Shown: positions 33,401 through 43,564 of the stretch, one piece after another
Layout: the number at the start of each line of letters is the position of its first letter
How positions within the stretch are numbered: position 1 is the stretch's first letter
Origin: Rattus norvegicus
Lineage: Eukaryota; Chordata; Mammalia; Rodentia; Muridae
Length of the DNA: 64,000 bases
Direction: 5' to 3'
NCBI RefSeq assembly: GCF_036323735.1
Contig: NC_086028.1
Location: 19,752,501 to 19,816,500, forward strand
Position numbers and translations under genes: made by a program
Notes under the pieces: model-generated
The model's database searches: none
Told to the model about the DNA's origin: nothing
The model's input: the letters and a program-made list of their open reading frames with translations, nothing else

Positions 33401-36400
33401 AATAACGAGTTAGTTTACAGTGACCTGGGTAAAAAGCTACAAATGATTTGAACAATGAGAGCCTACAAAACACACCTTCAGGCTCGTACTTCAGCTTGAG
33501 TTCATCTAGCTTAGCTCTCAGTTTCAGGTTTTCACTCTCTGAGAGCTGCAGGTGTCTTTCATTTGCAAACAGTTTCCGTTCAATATCCAGGGTCCGCTGG
33601 CTCTCAAATAATGCCTTCATCCTCTGGATGGACAGTTCACCCTTCGTGCTTTCATTTTCTTTGCTACAGGAACAGGAAAGAATAATTAGAGAATATGAAG
33701 ATAATACATGCCACAGACATGATGGAATAAACTTTGTGTGTTAAAAAGGTGTTTTTCTGAGATTTTAGCAATAAAGAAAAGAATACCGAACAGTTAAATA
33801 AGTTCTAACAATGCAACCTCCATAAGACCTCTATAAATCCTTTAGAGAAAAGAGAAAATATTTTTCCCAAATGCACACATGCATGAAGTTTTGAATTATT
33901 TGGAATTTATTCTTAAATTCTAATTGGGAACTTAGAATCCCTTTCACTTTCCAACCAGACACTGAACGTAAAGTACATACTTTATATAAACCCATATGCT
34001 GCACAAAGATATTTTATTGACTTTCTCCTGAAATTTTTTGACAATTAAAAACAAACAAAAAAGAAATGAGTAATACCACTGTAAGCAAGCGGACCCCTTC
34101 ATCTGTGCATTCCCACTCGCAAACACTTACTTTAGTTTATCAAGCTTCAGCTGAAGCAAATCTGTGTAGTAGGTGCTGTCTTCTAGAGCACAAGCACTGT
34201 CTGATGTGGAAGACTTGGATTCCATATTTTCATATAAGTTCTAGTGAAAGAAAACACTCGTTACACTAAGTACACAGCAGATGAGGTCTGCTATGGTAGC
34301 TGCAGCCACCACGAAGGAGGTGCTTATCAGTTGGAGGCCACCATGCTAACCACCGCCCTCTGAACTACCTGCCTTCTGGAGTGGGGAGAACCAGTAGTCC
34401 CGTTTCTCACTTAAGGAAAGTGCCTCGATTTGACACGGGCACAAAAATGCATGTTTAATTCTGAGACGAAGGCTGTCAACCACACCAGTCCCACTGTTCC
34501 CTCTCCTAGCTCTTACAATGGAAAAAGCAATGACTGCTAGGTTCAGTTCTGGACTTTAGAGGTCATGAAATGGAGAACCATGGAGAGGAAATCCTTTAAG
34601 TTACTTCTGAGGTCCCACCCCCATCCTTAGAACTGAAGAGAAGTCTTTGTATTCTCTTGGAGGGGAGGTAAATTTATTCAAAACCTTCCAAGCAATTTTA
34701 TAGGCTGCAGAAACCCCAAACCTCCTAATTTCAAAATAAATACAGTGTGTGTGTGTGTGTGTGTGTTAGATAAGAGAAAAGAAACATGTAAAATAACTAA
34801 TCGTTGTGAAGAAATGTAACTTGAATAACGTAACAGGGCTCTGCAGAGGTAAATGTGGAAGACGAATGCACACGTAGCAGCGTGGTTTCTGAGGTAGCTG
34901 ATAAACCTGGCGTCTCCCTGGGACCATGTTTGACAAATGTTGCTGGAACTGACTTCACATCCTACATCCAAGACTGAGGTAAGACTGCTGTTAGTTCAAG
35001 AGAATTTAAACACTGGGTCAATTTGTACTGAAACTGAAAGTTGATTACATAATAAACTATGGAAGCTAAAAATTTGAGAAATTCAATTCAGAATTTGGCT
35101 TTTGGAAAGATGTTACATATACCTTAAATTTCTCCAGTTTATTAATTTCCCCTAAAAGGTGTTTTATTTCACCATTCTTCTGCTCTAACATGGCGAACAA
35201 CCGTTCCTGCTGCTCAAATTCGGTTTGTGATCCCCTCATCCTCAGCAACGTGGAAATTTGTAACTAGAAAAAAAAAAAATCACACACACACACCCCCAAT
35301 CAAAATTGAGATTCTGGTAAACATATTTCTGGTATAATTACTGTTTTGTGCTCCAAGATTTGAATTCATGTTGGAAAGTAAGTAGTTCTTTTTTATCTCA
35401 AAATCTGAAAACATTTGCATTAAACACTTTGCTGTGGATGTAACTTTGAAGTACTTATTTTGACTATTTTTATACTTATCTGAAGTCTTCAGCACAAGTA
35501 TTTATGTGTCTGTAATGTACCCTGGACTACATGCTGTGGCCTGGCAGCGTGCCATTCCAATGGTGCATGGGCCTGGCCACATCATGCCTGCCAGTCATCG
35601 CCTGAATTACCACCATGAGTCTAACTGGGAATTTCCTAAAATTTTTAATTAAGTGGGGGCAACTGTTAAGTTACCTACAGAAATAAATGACAAAGATGGG
35701 AATATGTTTTACTATGTGTGAAGTCCACGACAACTCCAAGAGGCCTGTGGCGGCTACTGCTTTCCCACTTGCACACACAACCTAACTCCACACCTCGAGT
35801 AGCTCATCTAACCCCCAAGTCCGGCTACTTAATTCCTCATTGCTCTGTAAACACTGTGAACAGAGAACGGGAGGGAGCCTTTCTCACAACCCATTACTTC
35901 TGTAGCCGCATCGGGCAGAAGGAAGGAGGGGTCGGAGCCAAAGGTCAGGTGCAGATAGGACTGGGTTTTCTCAGCGCTACAAGCTTCTCCATAGCTGCTC
36001 AGCTGACTGGAATGAGGAACTGAAGAGCGAGCCTCCCACTTCAGACAGTCTATACTGAGTAAACGAACAGCAGGGAGGGCAAGTGTGATGCAGATTTCAA
36101 TAGTTCTTCATGTGAGAACGGGGAGAGAGTAAGTCTAGGTGAAGCAGGAAGCAGGGTTATGCTCAAGAGGCAAAAAATCAACTCTCTCATTCCAACTAGA
36201 CAAGACTCACTGTCTACCTGGCCGAGTCAGCGAGGAACCACACCACTGAAGCACTCAGAAGCTACTGCCCCAAGATTTTTTTTAAATAAAAAATAATCAC
36301 GCAATTTACAAGTAATCGCGTGTACACTGTCTGAAGGAAACATTTCCTGCACAGACGTGCGCAGTGCTAGGACTGCGGATGTGGAAGCCTTTGCCAGTCA

Positions 36401-39400
36401 GCCATACCTTCATCTTGTTCATCTGATCTCTGGTGAAGGCATTTTGCTTCTTCAGTGACTGGTATTTGTCTTTCATCAGGTTGAGCCGGCGTTCCATTGC
36501 CACCCTTCGATCCTCCACCTGGAAGACATTAATGGGCTTGTTCCTGTACTAAATGAACTGCCGATGCAGTCAGTTCAGTCAGGAGAGGCCGGCAAGCACC
36601 TCTGCGAACAGAGAGTTTCCTTTGCTGTTGGGATCCGCCGCCTGCTGGAGTGCATGGCCCAGCTGCACCTGGAGATCCTGATTTTCTACACGAGCTTTCT
36701 GGGTGGAAAAGAAAACAGTTTCAGTTTCAGTAACGGAGGGCACGTGGCTACTAACCAGCGTGGTGACCCTTGTCTTACCTCCAAGGCATTATAGTAAGAG
36801 ACCGCCTCCTTCTCTCGCTCCTCCTTTTCTTCTTTAAGCCGGTCTACCTGGTGCAGTAAGGAAGCGTTGAGACATTCTAGTTGCTCCTGTTTGCACTGTA
36901 GTTCGTTCACCTCTTCTCTGAGGGCGTTCTGTTCAACAGGAGCACAGACATGAATTCTCACTCAGCAGTTGATTCAGTATTTATTACTGGTTCCCAACTC
37001 ACGTTAAAACAAAACCATTCAAAGGTTGCCAAATATATTTTTTTTTCTAGCAGAGAGCCAACAAAAATACTTTGGAAGTGCCTCCCGTTTCCTGTGAACT
37101 TAAGTTTTAATTATCTTCAGTTGAAATAAAAATCCATACTGACATGTGCTGATATTTTATATTGGGCTTTTAGGATCCAAACTCAGATAAGAATAAAAGC
37201 CTATAATGACCCCAGAGTTTCCATAATCTAAAACCTGCCTCACATCATCATAAATTAGAAAATCATTTTATGGATGAAGCAATCTGAAAGTTCTGCAGCA
37301 TCAAAACCATTTCAGGCCTCAGCCTAGATCTTAAGAACAATTACAAGAACGTGCAGAGATACTCTGAAGTAAAACAAGAAAACACCCGGAATGTGTTACC
37401 TTCACACCCTCTGCCTCGGTCAGCTCGGTCTGAAGAGACAGCAGCTCTGACGACACACTGCTGAGTGCCCGTTGCTCAGACAGCAGCCGGAGCTCTTCCG
37501 ACTTGTGAGAGAGAAGCTCCCCCTGGTGATCCAGCTTCTGCTTCAGCTGCTTCTCACTAAGCCTTGCTTCGTCTAATTCCACTTTCAGATTCTCTAACTA
37601 AAGCCAGAAAAGAGACAAAGATTCACAACTCCAAACTCAAAGGCTATTTCCTTTCCGAAAGCCATATTTAGAGTCCATACCTGACTTTCCAGTTGCTACT
37701 CTACAGAAACTTGCTGGGTCTGAGTGATGTAAGCAGAGGAACTCTCCCTCCCAACCGGTGGCGCTGGGAACTGAAGGCAGGCTCTTGGGTTTTCAGGCTA
37801 ACCCATCTCTCACCAAGTCACATCCCCACCCACTAAGTCTCTTCAACAAACTCAGGAGTAACCCACACCAGCATCCAAGTAGACCTGGTGTTCTTAGAAG
37901 CAACTCAAGGTGGGAGAGCTAACCATGAGGTATCTGTGTAGAATGGGAAGTGCTCCTCATCTCCAGCAAAGAGGAGGATAAGGGGGAAGAGGAAAAGGAA
38001 GAAAAGGAGAGGAGGGGGAGAAGGAAGAGGAGGTGGAAGAGGATGAAGATGAGGAAGAGGAAGAAGAGGAAAGGAGAAGAAAAAGGAGGTGATGGAGGAA
38101 GAGGAAGAGGACGAGGAGGAGCAGCAGCATGGGTAACAATGGAGCAAGCTGGTAACCTGACTAGAAAGCCACAGTGGTGTGATGATGGTGGAGATGGTTT
38201 GGACTCCAGGGACATGAGCTACCATAACATTTTATAGGTCAACTCCCTGGAGCTCAATGAGAGATTAAATGTGAGAAATGAAAAATATATGAGTTAACCC
38301 TTGAAGATACTAGAAACAAATGTTTGAGAATATCAGCAATACCACAATTTTAAAAAAATTTATTTTTCTTATAATCTTTATAATTATCATTGCTTTACCT
38401 AGTCCCCAAACATTTCCTTTATCATATCTACTTAGGTAATTAGGGCTACCGCTAGTTCCATGTGCAAATGAAAAACATCATTTCTAGTTATCCACGTCTC
38501 AGATCTGATTAGCTGCAAATAAGATTACTACCTGTCAGAGCCACAGGCAAGATCCACAAAAGCATCATTTACTTAATATGATTTCACTGATACCATTATT
38601 TAAAATGGAAAAATATTAAGAGATACTACTAAATACTAAGAATTGAAAAACAGACTTCTGAGAAAATAAGGCATTAAAAATCTTATTGAGTTTTCAGAGT
38701 AGGATCTGAAAAAAAAAATCAGACTACAAACTTCGTACGCGTAAGCAAAGCCCTACATTTTTCAGATGCAAACTGAAGGCACTGGGCAGCCGGGGTTTGA
38801 GAGTGAATGGACTCACTGAACAGCTGCTTACTCTGTACCCAGAATGCACCAAGTGCACGAAGCCAGTCCTAGGCTTTCCTGACAATCTGTGGTTCTTCTT
38901 TGGTTCAATTTTCTCAGTTTGCCTAGACATTAGCATCCTTGTCTGCCATAATGGAGACAATGTTACCTCCCCCACAGAGTCCTTGAGGACTGGATCATCC
39001 TTATTTCTTCCTTCCACTTCTAAAGCACATTACCTTGCAGGCAGGATGCTGTGTAGTGCAGAACATCAGCACATAACTCAGTGCAGGAACGGCTGCAGGA
39101 CCAGTTACTTTGCAAGGTGAACCACACCACATGCTACACAGAGGCTACACTGGTCACCAATATTACAACTATTTCAAATACCAATATTCATCTACCTGAT
39201 TTAAATAATTAAATAAATTATTACCTGTAATTAGAAGCCTAGCATGTATACAAATTCCTGCCATAGCTTGTTTCTCGGTATTTCCACTCAAAGCGTTACA
39301 TAGAGAAACTTAGCTGTTTTGTAGAGCTAGAACTTACGCACCCCACGCACCCAATGCTTACAGATAACCGTGCAAGCACAGGGAATTGCACTCTGAACAC

Positions 39401-42400
39401 AGATCCAAACCTTGTTTCTCAGGCCGTGCACTTCCTGCCGGTGGCTTCTGTGCAGCTGCATTTCTAACTGCTCCAGCTGCGCTTTCTGCTGCTGCCTCAG
39501 GGCCTCACACTCACAGCTCAGACTCTCCAACATCCGACTCTTGAGCTCTACTTCTCTTTGAAGGGCATACTTCTCTTGGTTATAATTCTGAAAACACATT
39601 TAAATGCATAAAATCATTGGATATTACCAGTTAGCACCTTAAGCTGGTTGGTTCATTTGCTGCTTTCCAAGGAACAACCACCTGTCAAGTTGGGGCTAAC
39701 ATAGCTAATCTTTCGTTTACTTTTTTGAGTTGGGGGCAGGGTTACATCATGTTCACATGGGGAAGCACACATGTATATGTATGTTACTGTAGGAGAGATG
39801 ACAGCTTCAGGTGTTGTTCCTCGGGTAATGACCACCTTATTTGGGGGACAGAGTCTCTCACTGACCTGAAACCTGCCTGCTAACTAAGGCAGGAGGGACT
39901 GCCATGGGCTGAGCTGGGATCCACCTACTTCTGACGCTCCAGAGCTGGATAACAATAGGACCATGCTCCACCGTGTCTGGGAACTATACTCAGGACCTAT
40001 GAGCCCAGACCTGTAACCAGTCTAATGAACCCCAAAAGGTGGATTTGGATCTGCAGGGGTCTCAGAATGCTCAAGCTGAAAGAAGGAAAGACACTGGTCC
40101 TAGGAAATTACTGACTTCGCCTTCCAACCTGTGGTCTCTGTTGCCCCGAAAGCCAGCAGAGCAAGTAGTAATGGAGGAGTCAGTCTCTGAATGTCAAATC
40201 CAGAAGGAACAGACTGCAAAGTGTTAAGGATTTCCTGAAAAAGTTTTGCTCTTGGCTAAATAACTGTAAGTGTAACTGTAAGATTTAACATGGTAGTAAG
40301 CTTTATTGCACATTGATCACAAACTAAGAATTTGGCTGATTATTAGAACAGTAAGTTATTTCTTATTTAATACAACAGTACAATAACAGAATCTTTCCAT
40401 AATTAGAATCCACTTGAGAGACAACAAGAAAAAATAAAGGGGCCTTTGGTATCAACAGACCAGAAACACTATAACCACCTCAGAGAAACTCAGCCCTCCT
40501 TTCCAACAACTATCCATTCTGTGCTTACTCCAAAAGCTAACCTCAAGACCATCTAAAGCAAACACTCAGCAACCTTAAGCCACAGTGACAGGTACTGAGG
40601 ACAGGGGCAAGTTAAGAAGAGACTTTCTTTTTTTTTTTCTTTTTTTTTTTTTCGGAGCTGGGGACCGAACCCAGGGCCTTGTGCTTGCTAGGCAAGCGCT
40701 CTACCACTGAGCTAAATCCCCAACCCAAGAAGAGACTTTCTAAGGGAACAGGTATAGGAGCGCATTCTCCAAGCAGCAGGAGCAAATGCTCATGGACGCC
40801 AGATGCTGTGACGCACAGACTACAAGGGAATCCTGTTCAGCAGATCACCTTGTGCCAGGCATCCAAGCTCAGCACTGGATGTCATTTGTACCTTATCTAC
40901 CAGGAATATGTTTCCAGAACCCCCGCCTGATGCTTGGACCCATAAACAGTACCAAACCCTATACATACCATGCTCACCCATGCCCAATATGTAGTATTTG
41001 ACTGAATAAAATTTAATTTTTAATTTGACAGAATAAGAGACTAATGATATAACCAATGATAAAAAAGCAATTTAAAAAGTTATGTGTCATTTTTCTCTCA
41101 AATATCTCTATACTACAGTCACTATTCTTAGATGTGAGGCAGTATAATATCCATGTGATGAGATGAAATGTGTCAGGTGTTGTGTAAGGCATTTGACATC
41201 GTGTTAGGTGACTAATGACCTCACGAGACATCAAGAGGAGCAACATCTGCTTCAGGTACCCAAGCAGGACGTAACCATTACAGATTTATAAATTATCATT
41301 TCATATAAATATCTAGAGTTGTCCATGTGTTATCTATGAACAACTATAGATAGGAGAAGTATGTCAAGTCCGTGCTGGAGGGACAGTAATTGCAGTTTTC
41401 TGTCAAGGAAGGATGAACCTCACAGCATGACGGTCCATCAATCCCTATGGGAAGACAAAACAAAGGACACCGTACCAAAGTTAAAGGACACGCTACTCCA
41501 ATGTTCCTGGTAAGCATTACTATCTGATAATGAGATGTTCTTCCTTGACTGCTTTGAAAAACAGTGGGATGGGTAAGAGGAAAAATACTGAATACTTTCA
41601 GAGCACTGTTTCATTTACAAAATAACTATAGACATGGTTAAAAAGTATTGCAGTTCCGTTTCTTTTTTTCTTTTCTTTTCTTTTTTTAATGAGATAAAGC
41701 AGGGTAGAGGAGGGATTTGGGGGAGGAACAACTAACCCCGAAAACTACTGCAAAAACTACTATAAAAGGTTCCTAAGATGTATACGTCTATTAAAAAGGT
41801 ATTTAATAGTGTTACCATATAATTCTGCACACCGACTTTGTCTCCATTCTGAGATATATGATCTTCGCCTTGTGATTGGGCATGGAGTACTTACTAAGGA
41901 CAGCAGCTCTTGGGAAAACAACATGTCATTAGTGATGTCCACCTGCTATACTGATAATCCCGAACTTCAGTTTTAAAACTCTAAACATTTAATATTAAAC
42001 TGATCTAGTAATTTTAAAACCATTTGTGTGGCAGGTAATAGGTGTATGTTAGTGCGTAAGACTAGACAAGATTTCCTCTCACACTGCTTGCAGCTCTGGA
42101 GATAATCGGCAGGAGAGTTCGCAGTTTTACATTATACAGTCAGTGTTAGCCACCATGCTTACAGGACATGTGACTGACAGTCTGTGGTTGAGGACTCAGT
42201 CAAGAAGAGTGGACGAGTAACTCCAGGAGAAACATCCAATATAAAGCCAGTATAGGAAAGACTACAGAAAACACATTTGAAATGTGCTGCCCCCTTAGGA
42301 AGAGAGCAGAACACGAGAATATACAAAACCTAGTAAAGAGCTCAGACTATACCAAAAATACAACAGAAAGCCCCATGTGGCTTTCAGAAGGGAAGAAAGG

Positions 42401-43545
42401 AGATGGTTTATTTTCTCATGACCTCTTGGATATGTGACGTATGAACGGTAATGATGAAAGCTGGCCACCAGTTAGAAGGATACAGCAGCTGTCCAGTGGA
42501 AAGACAGCTATGGTCTGGGCTAGAGCAGCAGTATCTCAGGCAGGTCTTTTGGTGTGTTGCTTGTTTTTTGACAAATTAACTCAAACCTAGATATATGTGT
42601 AAAGAGGAAATCTTAACGGAGAAAATGCCTTTGCAAGACTGACCAGTAGGCAAGTCTGTGAGGCATTTTATTCCTAATGACGGATGTAAGAGGGCCCAGC
42701 TCACTGTGGGTGGTGTCACCCCAGGACATGTGGTTCTGGATAGTATCAGAAAACAGGTTGGCCAAGCCAGTAAGCAGCATCCATGGCCTCTGCATCAGTT
42801 CCTGCCTCCAGGTTCCTGTTCTGACTTCTCTAGATGAAATCAACCCTTTCCTCCCAAGCTGCTTTTGGTCATGGTGTTTCATCACAGTAACAGAAACCTA
42901 AATAAGATGTAAGTCAAGTCCTTAGATTTATTGATGGACAAAATGCAGGACCCCTTGACTTTAGGCTCAAGCAACTGGATGAAGGCCAATCCATTTACCA
43001 AAGCAAGTGAACATCCAATTAGCAGACAGAGAATGAGTTGTGTCAACCTTGAGATGTTCATTAATGGCAGGCACTTGGACACACTACTTTAGCCTTCAGG
43101 GAGAACTCAAGGCTTGGTGAAATGCCATGCAGCACTCAAAGGTTTAGAAATATAAAAGGAGTGAGGTAAGAAAAGCAGAGCATGGGCTGAACAGCACCTG
43201 GCCATGGAAATGTAGCCAGGAAAGCGAGCTGAACTCAGAGTCACCCAACTGCTGGAAAGAACACTGGACATTTATTTAGTTCTTCCCCTTCTCAATGCAG
43301 CTAGGGTGGGTAAAAAGAGTATGGAGTTACCACACAAACAAGTTTTTAGGTCCTAAGCACTTCCTTGTAAACAGGTGCATGGCTCCTACCTCAGCTGTGG
43401 TCATCATTTCTTCATGACATTTATCCAGCTGACTCTGCAACTCCGTCTGCCTCTCCAATAGCTGTAGGCCATACTGTGCAGCTTTCAGTCGCTCGTCTTC
43501 ACACTCTTTGAGCTTGTTTCGAAGATTTGTGATATCTGCCTCCAT
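21276..43545 (-). CDS. Spdl1: Spindly, kinetochore dynein-dynactin adaptor (11 coding exons)
   Basis: Spindly is recruited to unattached kinetochores by the RZZ complex and activates dynein-dynactin there, for chromosome alignment and checkpoint-protein stripping. Joined coding exons (minus strand, high to low): 43545-43390, 39587-39411, 37597-37400, 36928-36779, 36698-36600, 36518-36408, 35263-35123, 34240-34131, 33663-33476, 24228-23913, 21423-21276. All junctions are GT-AG and the phases agree. They give 597 residues plus stop. Residues 22-26 are AAQYG (CC1 box). Most of 1-440 is charged heptad coiled coil. SLFAE (256-260) followed by VEDRR forms the Spindly motif that contacts the dynactin pointed end. 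LSPHK lies in the basic, disordered C-terminal part. The protein ends CPQQ, a CaaX box whose cysteine (594) is farnesylated in human Spindly. The start ATG has a good context (AAAACATGG). The protein aligns along its whole length with human Spindly as I remember it; the C-terminal third is most diverged. The identity is near certain. Confidence 0.97.
21424..23912 (-). other. Spdl1: Spdl1 intron 11
   Basis: 2.49-kb GT-AG intron separating the farnesylation exon from the rest. It contains one B2 SINE (about 22066-22245) and a 20-bp direct repeat, ACAAGTGTGTGGGTGTATGT, around 22940-22980. Confidence 0.9.
22066..22245 (-). mobile_element. B2 SINE in Spdl1 intron 11
   Basis: Reverse B2 ending TGAGCCATCTCTCCAGC, same orientation as Spdl1. 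Imperfect flanking words (GGTTGGCAATTTTT and GGATTGGAAATGTTTTT) suggest an older insertion. Confidence 0.88.
23913..24228 (-). CDS. Spdl1: Spdl1 exon 11 (diverged C-terminal region)
   Basis: 316 nt, from TTTTTTCAG to CCCAG|GTCAGT, encoding EVPVLKRRREVLPL, then a low-complexity Ser/Pro/Glu-rich stretch with LSPHKSLPLD, ending NTPSSP plus two bases of Arg. The frame stays open past the donor to a stop at 23711, but that extra 66-residue tail has no resemblance to Spindly and is intronic. Confidence 0.95.
24376..24476 (-). mobile_element. Spdl1: ID SINE in Spdl1 intron 10, near exon 11
   Basis: Same orientation as Spdl1, about 150 bp upstream of the exon 11 acceptor. The duplication AAAATATACACTTTT is perfect (24361-24375 and 24477-24491), so it is recent. 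Confidence 0.97.
25545..28595 (+). mobile_element. L1 (rat type), internally deleted, antisense in Spdl1 intron 10
   Basis: Two copies of a 5'UTR-like segment (ACCCAAATCCCACCCAGAG at about 25609 and 25805) precede an ORF1-like reading frame from 25930, with a coiled-coil-like N-terminal part and, after frame breaks near 26309, the C-terminal RRM/CTD-like part at 26430-26828. The start of ORF2 (ITGNN...SLNGLNSP-like, 27015-27340) is recognisable but full of stops. About 3 kb of ORF2 is missing: near 27350 the sequence jumps to the ORF2 3' end and 3'UTR, ending in AATAAAAA near 28590. ORF1 and ORF2 are broken, so the copy cannot move itself. Confidence 0.9.
27482..27763 (+). repeat. LTR-like insertion inside the L1
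   Basis: About 280 bp interrupts the L1 3' region. GAGTACT occurs at the left edge (about 27475-27481) and again at the right edge, where L1 sequence (ATTGAGTTATTAAAAA) resumes: a likely target-site duplication. The middle shares CTTGAGCCTATGTGACCT and GGGGCTTG(G/A)GGC with the segment at 1940-2020. The family is not assigned; an endogenous-retrovirus LTR fragment is plausible. Confidence 0.6.
28590..28640. repeat. TA/CG/CA alternating tract at L1 3' end
   Basis: (TA)n passes into GCGCACGCGCG and then (CA)n: continuous purine-pyrimidine alternation directly after the L1 A-rich tail. Confidence 0.9.
29174..29253. repeat. (CA)n array with CG and TA variants
   Basis: Compound array in Spdl1 intron 10 with several CGCA and CATA interruptions. 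Confidence 0.95.
30002..30191 (+). mobile_element. B2 SINE in Spdl1 intron 10
   Basis: GGGGACTGGAGAGATGGCTCA head through AATAAATAAGTCTTAAAAAA tail. It is antisense to the gene. Confidence 0.92.
30676..30880 (+). mobile_element. B3-type SINE in Spdl1 intron 10
   Basis: Head TCATGGCTCAGTGGTTAAACG and body CCCAGCACCCACACGGCAGC. The 3' part grades into a CA-rich stretch and a 15-bp tandem repeat. Confidence 0.8.
30881..30923 (+). repeat. 15-bp tandem repeat, about 2.8 copies
   Basis: CACCTTGGGTGGGGA repeated head to tail; the last copy is partial and mutated. Confidence 0.93.
32318..32520 (+). mobile_element. Diverged B3-type SINE in Spdl1 intron 10
   Basis: GGGACTACTGAGATGACTCGC head, GTGATTCCGAGCTCCAGGAA body, then GATGACCACACACATGCTGT. 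Well diverged. Confidence 0.65.
33110..33225 (+). mobile_element. Diverged B1-type SINE in Spdl1 intron 10
   Basis: GTTGGGCATGATGACACACA, then CAGGAGGCAGAATAAAG, then GAGGCCAGCCTGAACTGCAC and AGCGAGACCCTTCC follow B1 order. It ends about 250 bp short of exon 10's donor. Confidence 0.65.
33476..33663 (-). CDS. Spdl1: Spdl1 exon 10
   Basis: 188 nt. The first base completes the Asn codon opened in exon 9. The exon then encodes KENESTKGELSIQRMK through the end of the coiled coil (KLKYEPE), leaving one G for the next exon before GTGTG. Confidence 0.96.
34131..34240 (-). CDS. Spdl1: Spdl1 exon 9
   Basis: 110 nt, residue 345 onward (NLYENMESKSS), ending CTAAA before GTAAGTG with two bases of a codon. 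It seems two codons longer than human in the serine-rich stretch. It has no internal ATG-initiated ORF of note and is recognised by homology and splice sites. Confidence 0.93.
34744..34766. repeat. (GT)n microsatellite
   Basis: About 11 GT units in Spdl1 intron 8. Confidence 0.93.
35123..35263 (-). CDS. Spdl1: Spdl1 exon 8
   Basis: 141 nt, residues 298-344, starting LQISTLLRMRGSQTEFEQQE and ending LEKFK before GTATATG. The acceptor is an uninterrupted T12 run followed by CTAG. Confidence 0.96.
36408..36518 (-). CDS. Spdl1: Spdl1 exon 7 (second half of Spindly motif)
   Basis: 111 nt, residues 261-297. Starts VEDRRVAMERRL directly after CTTCCAG and ends NKMK before GTATGG. Together with exon 6 it forms the dynactin-binding Spindly motif. 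Confidence 0.96.
36600..36698 (-). CDS. Spdl1: Spdl1 exon 6 (first half of Spindly motif)
   Basis: 99 nt, residues 228-260, flanked by CACCCAG and GTGCTT. It ends in GNSLFAE. The reading frame has no own ATG and the exon is short, so it is easily missed. The introns on either side are only 80 and 81 bp. Confidence 0.95.
36779..36928 (-). CDS. Spdl1: Spdl1 exon 5
   Basis: 150 nt, residues 178-227. Starts NALREEVNELQ after TTGAACAG and ends SYYNALE before GTAAGAC. Highly charged coiled coil, with a run of K and E around EEKEEREKE. Confidence 0.96.
37400..37597 (-). CDS. Spdl1: Spdl1 exon 4
   Basis: 198 nt, residues 112-177, starting LENLKVELDEARLSEK and ending GVK before GTAACA. It seems one codon longer than human, in the stretch after the SEELR motif. 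Confidence 0.96.
37967..38124 (+). repeat. Long polypurine tract in Spdl1 intron 3
   Basis: About 155 bp of almost pure A/G (GAGGAAGAGGAAGAAG-type) on plus, so a polypyrimidine stretch in the Spdl1 transcript. H-DNA prone. Confidence 0.95.
39411..39587 (-). CDS. Spdl1: Spdl1 exon 3
   Basis: 177 nt, residues 53-111, phase 0 at both ends. The acceptor is TGTTTTCAG and the donor GTTTGG is weak. It encodes coiled coil starting NYNQEKYALQ; human exon length is also 59 codons by my recollection of the protein. Confidence 0.96.
40629..40726 (-). mobile_element. ID SINE in Spdl1 intron 2
   Basis: Intact ID body in the sense orientation of the gene, with the perfect 15-bp duplication AAGAAGAGACTTTCT (40614-40628 and 40727-40741). 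Confidence 0.97.
42540..42908 (+). repeat. Rodent interspersed repeat, family Y, in Spdl1 intron 2
   Basis: Diverged copy: GGGCCCAGCTCACTGTGGGT, then CCATGGCCTCTGCATCAG, then GCTTTTGGTCATGGTGTTTC and AACCTAAATAAGA. Antisense to the gene. Confidence 0.75.
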
Positions 43546-43564
43546 GTTTTCTGTTTTCAATCTA
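43390..43564 (-). CDS. Spdl1: Spdl1 exon 2 (start codon)
   Basis: The acceptor TTTCCAG leads into 19 nt of 5'UTR, then ATG at 43545-43543, coding residues 1-52 and ending in phase 0 at ACA GCT GAG before GTAGG. It contains the CC1-box residues AAQYG. The coding part is 43390-43545. Confidence 0.96.

Larger units (their letters stand above)
24229..33475 (-). other. Spdl1: Spdl1 intron 10 (9.2 kb, repeat-rich)
   Basis: The largest intron. It holds an ID SINE at 24376-24476, an internally deleted L1 at 25545-28595, a Z-DNA-prone tract at about 28611-28640, a CA array at 29174-29253, B2/B3 SINEs at 30002, 30676 and 32318, and a 15-bp tandem repeat at 30881. 31000-32300 shows nothing recognisable. 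Confidence 0.9.
39588..43389 (-). other. Spdl1: Spdl1 intron 2
   Basis: 3.8-kb intron with an ID SINE (40629-40726), a family-Y rodent repeat (42540-42908) and a weak old SINE-like stretch at about 39725-40010. 40760-42500 has nothing recognisable. Confidence 0.88.

Noticed and set aside
37905..38237. Several overlapping ORFs rich in Ser/Leu/Pro or Glu/Arg/Lys
   Set aside because: They are translations of a polypurine/polypyrimidine tract within an intron.
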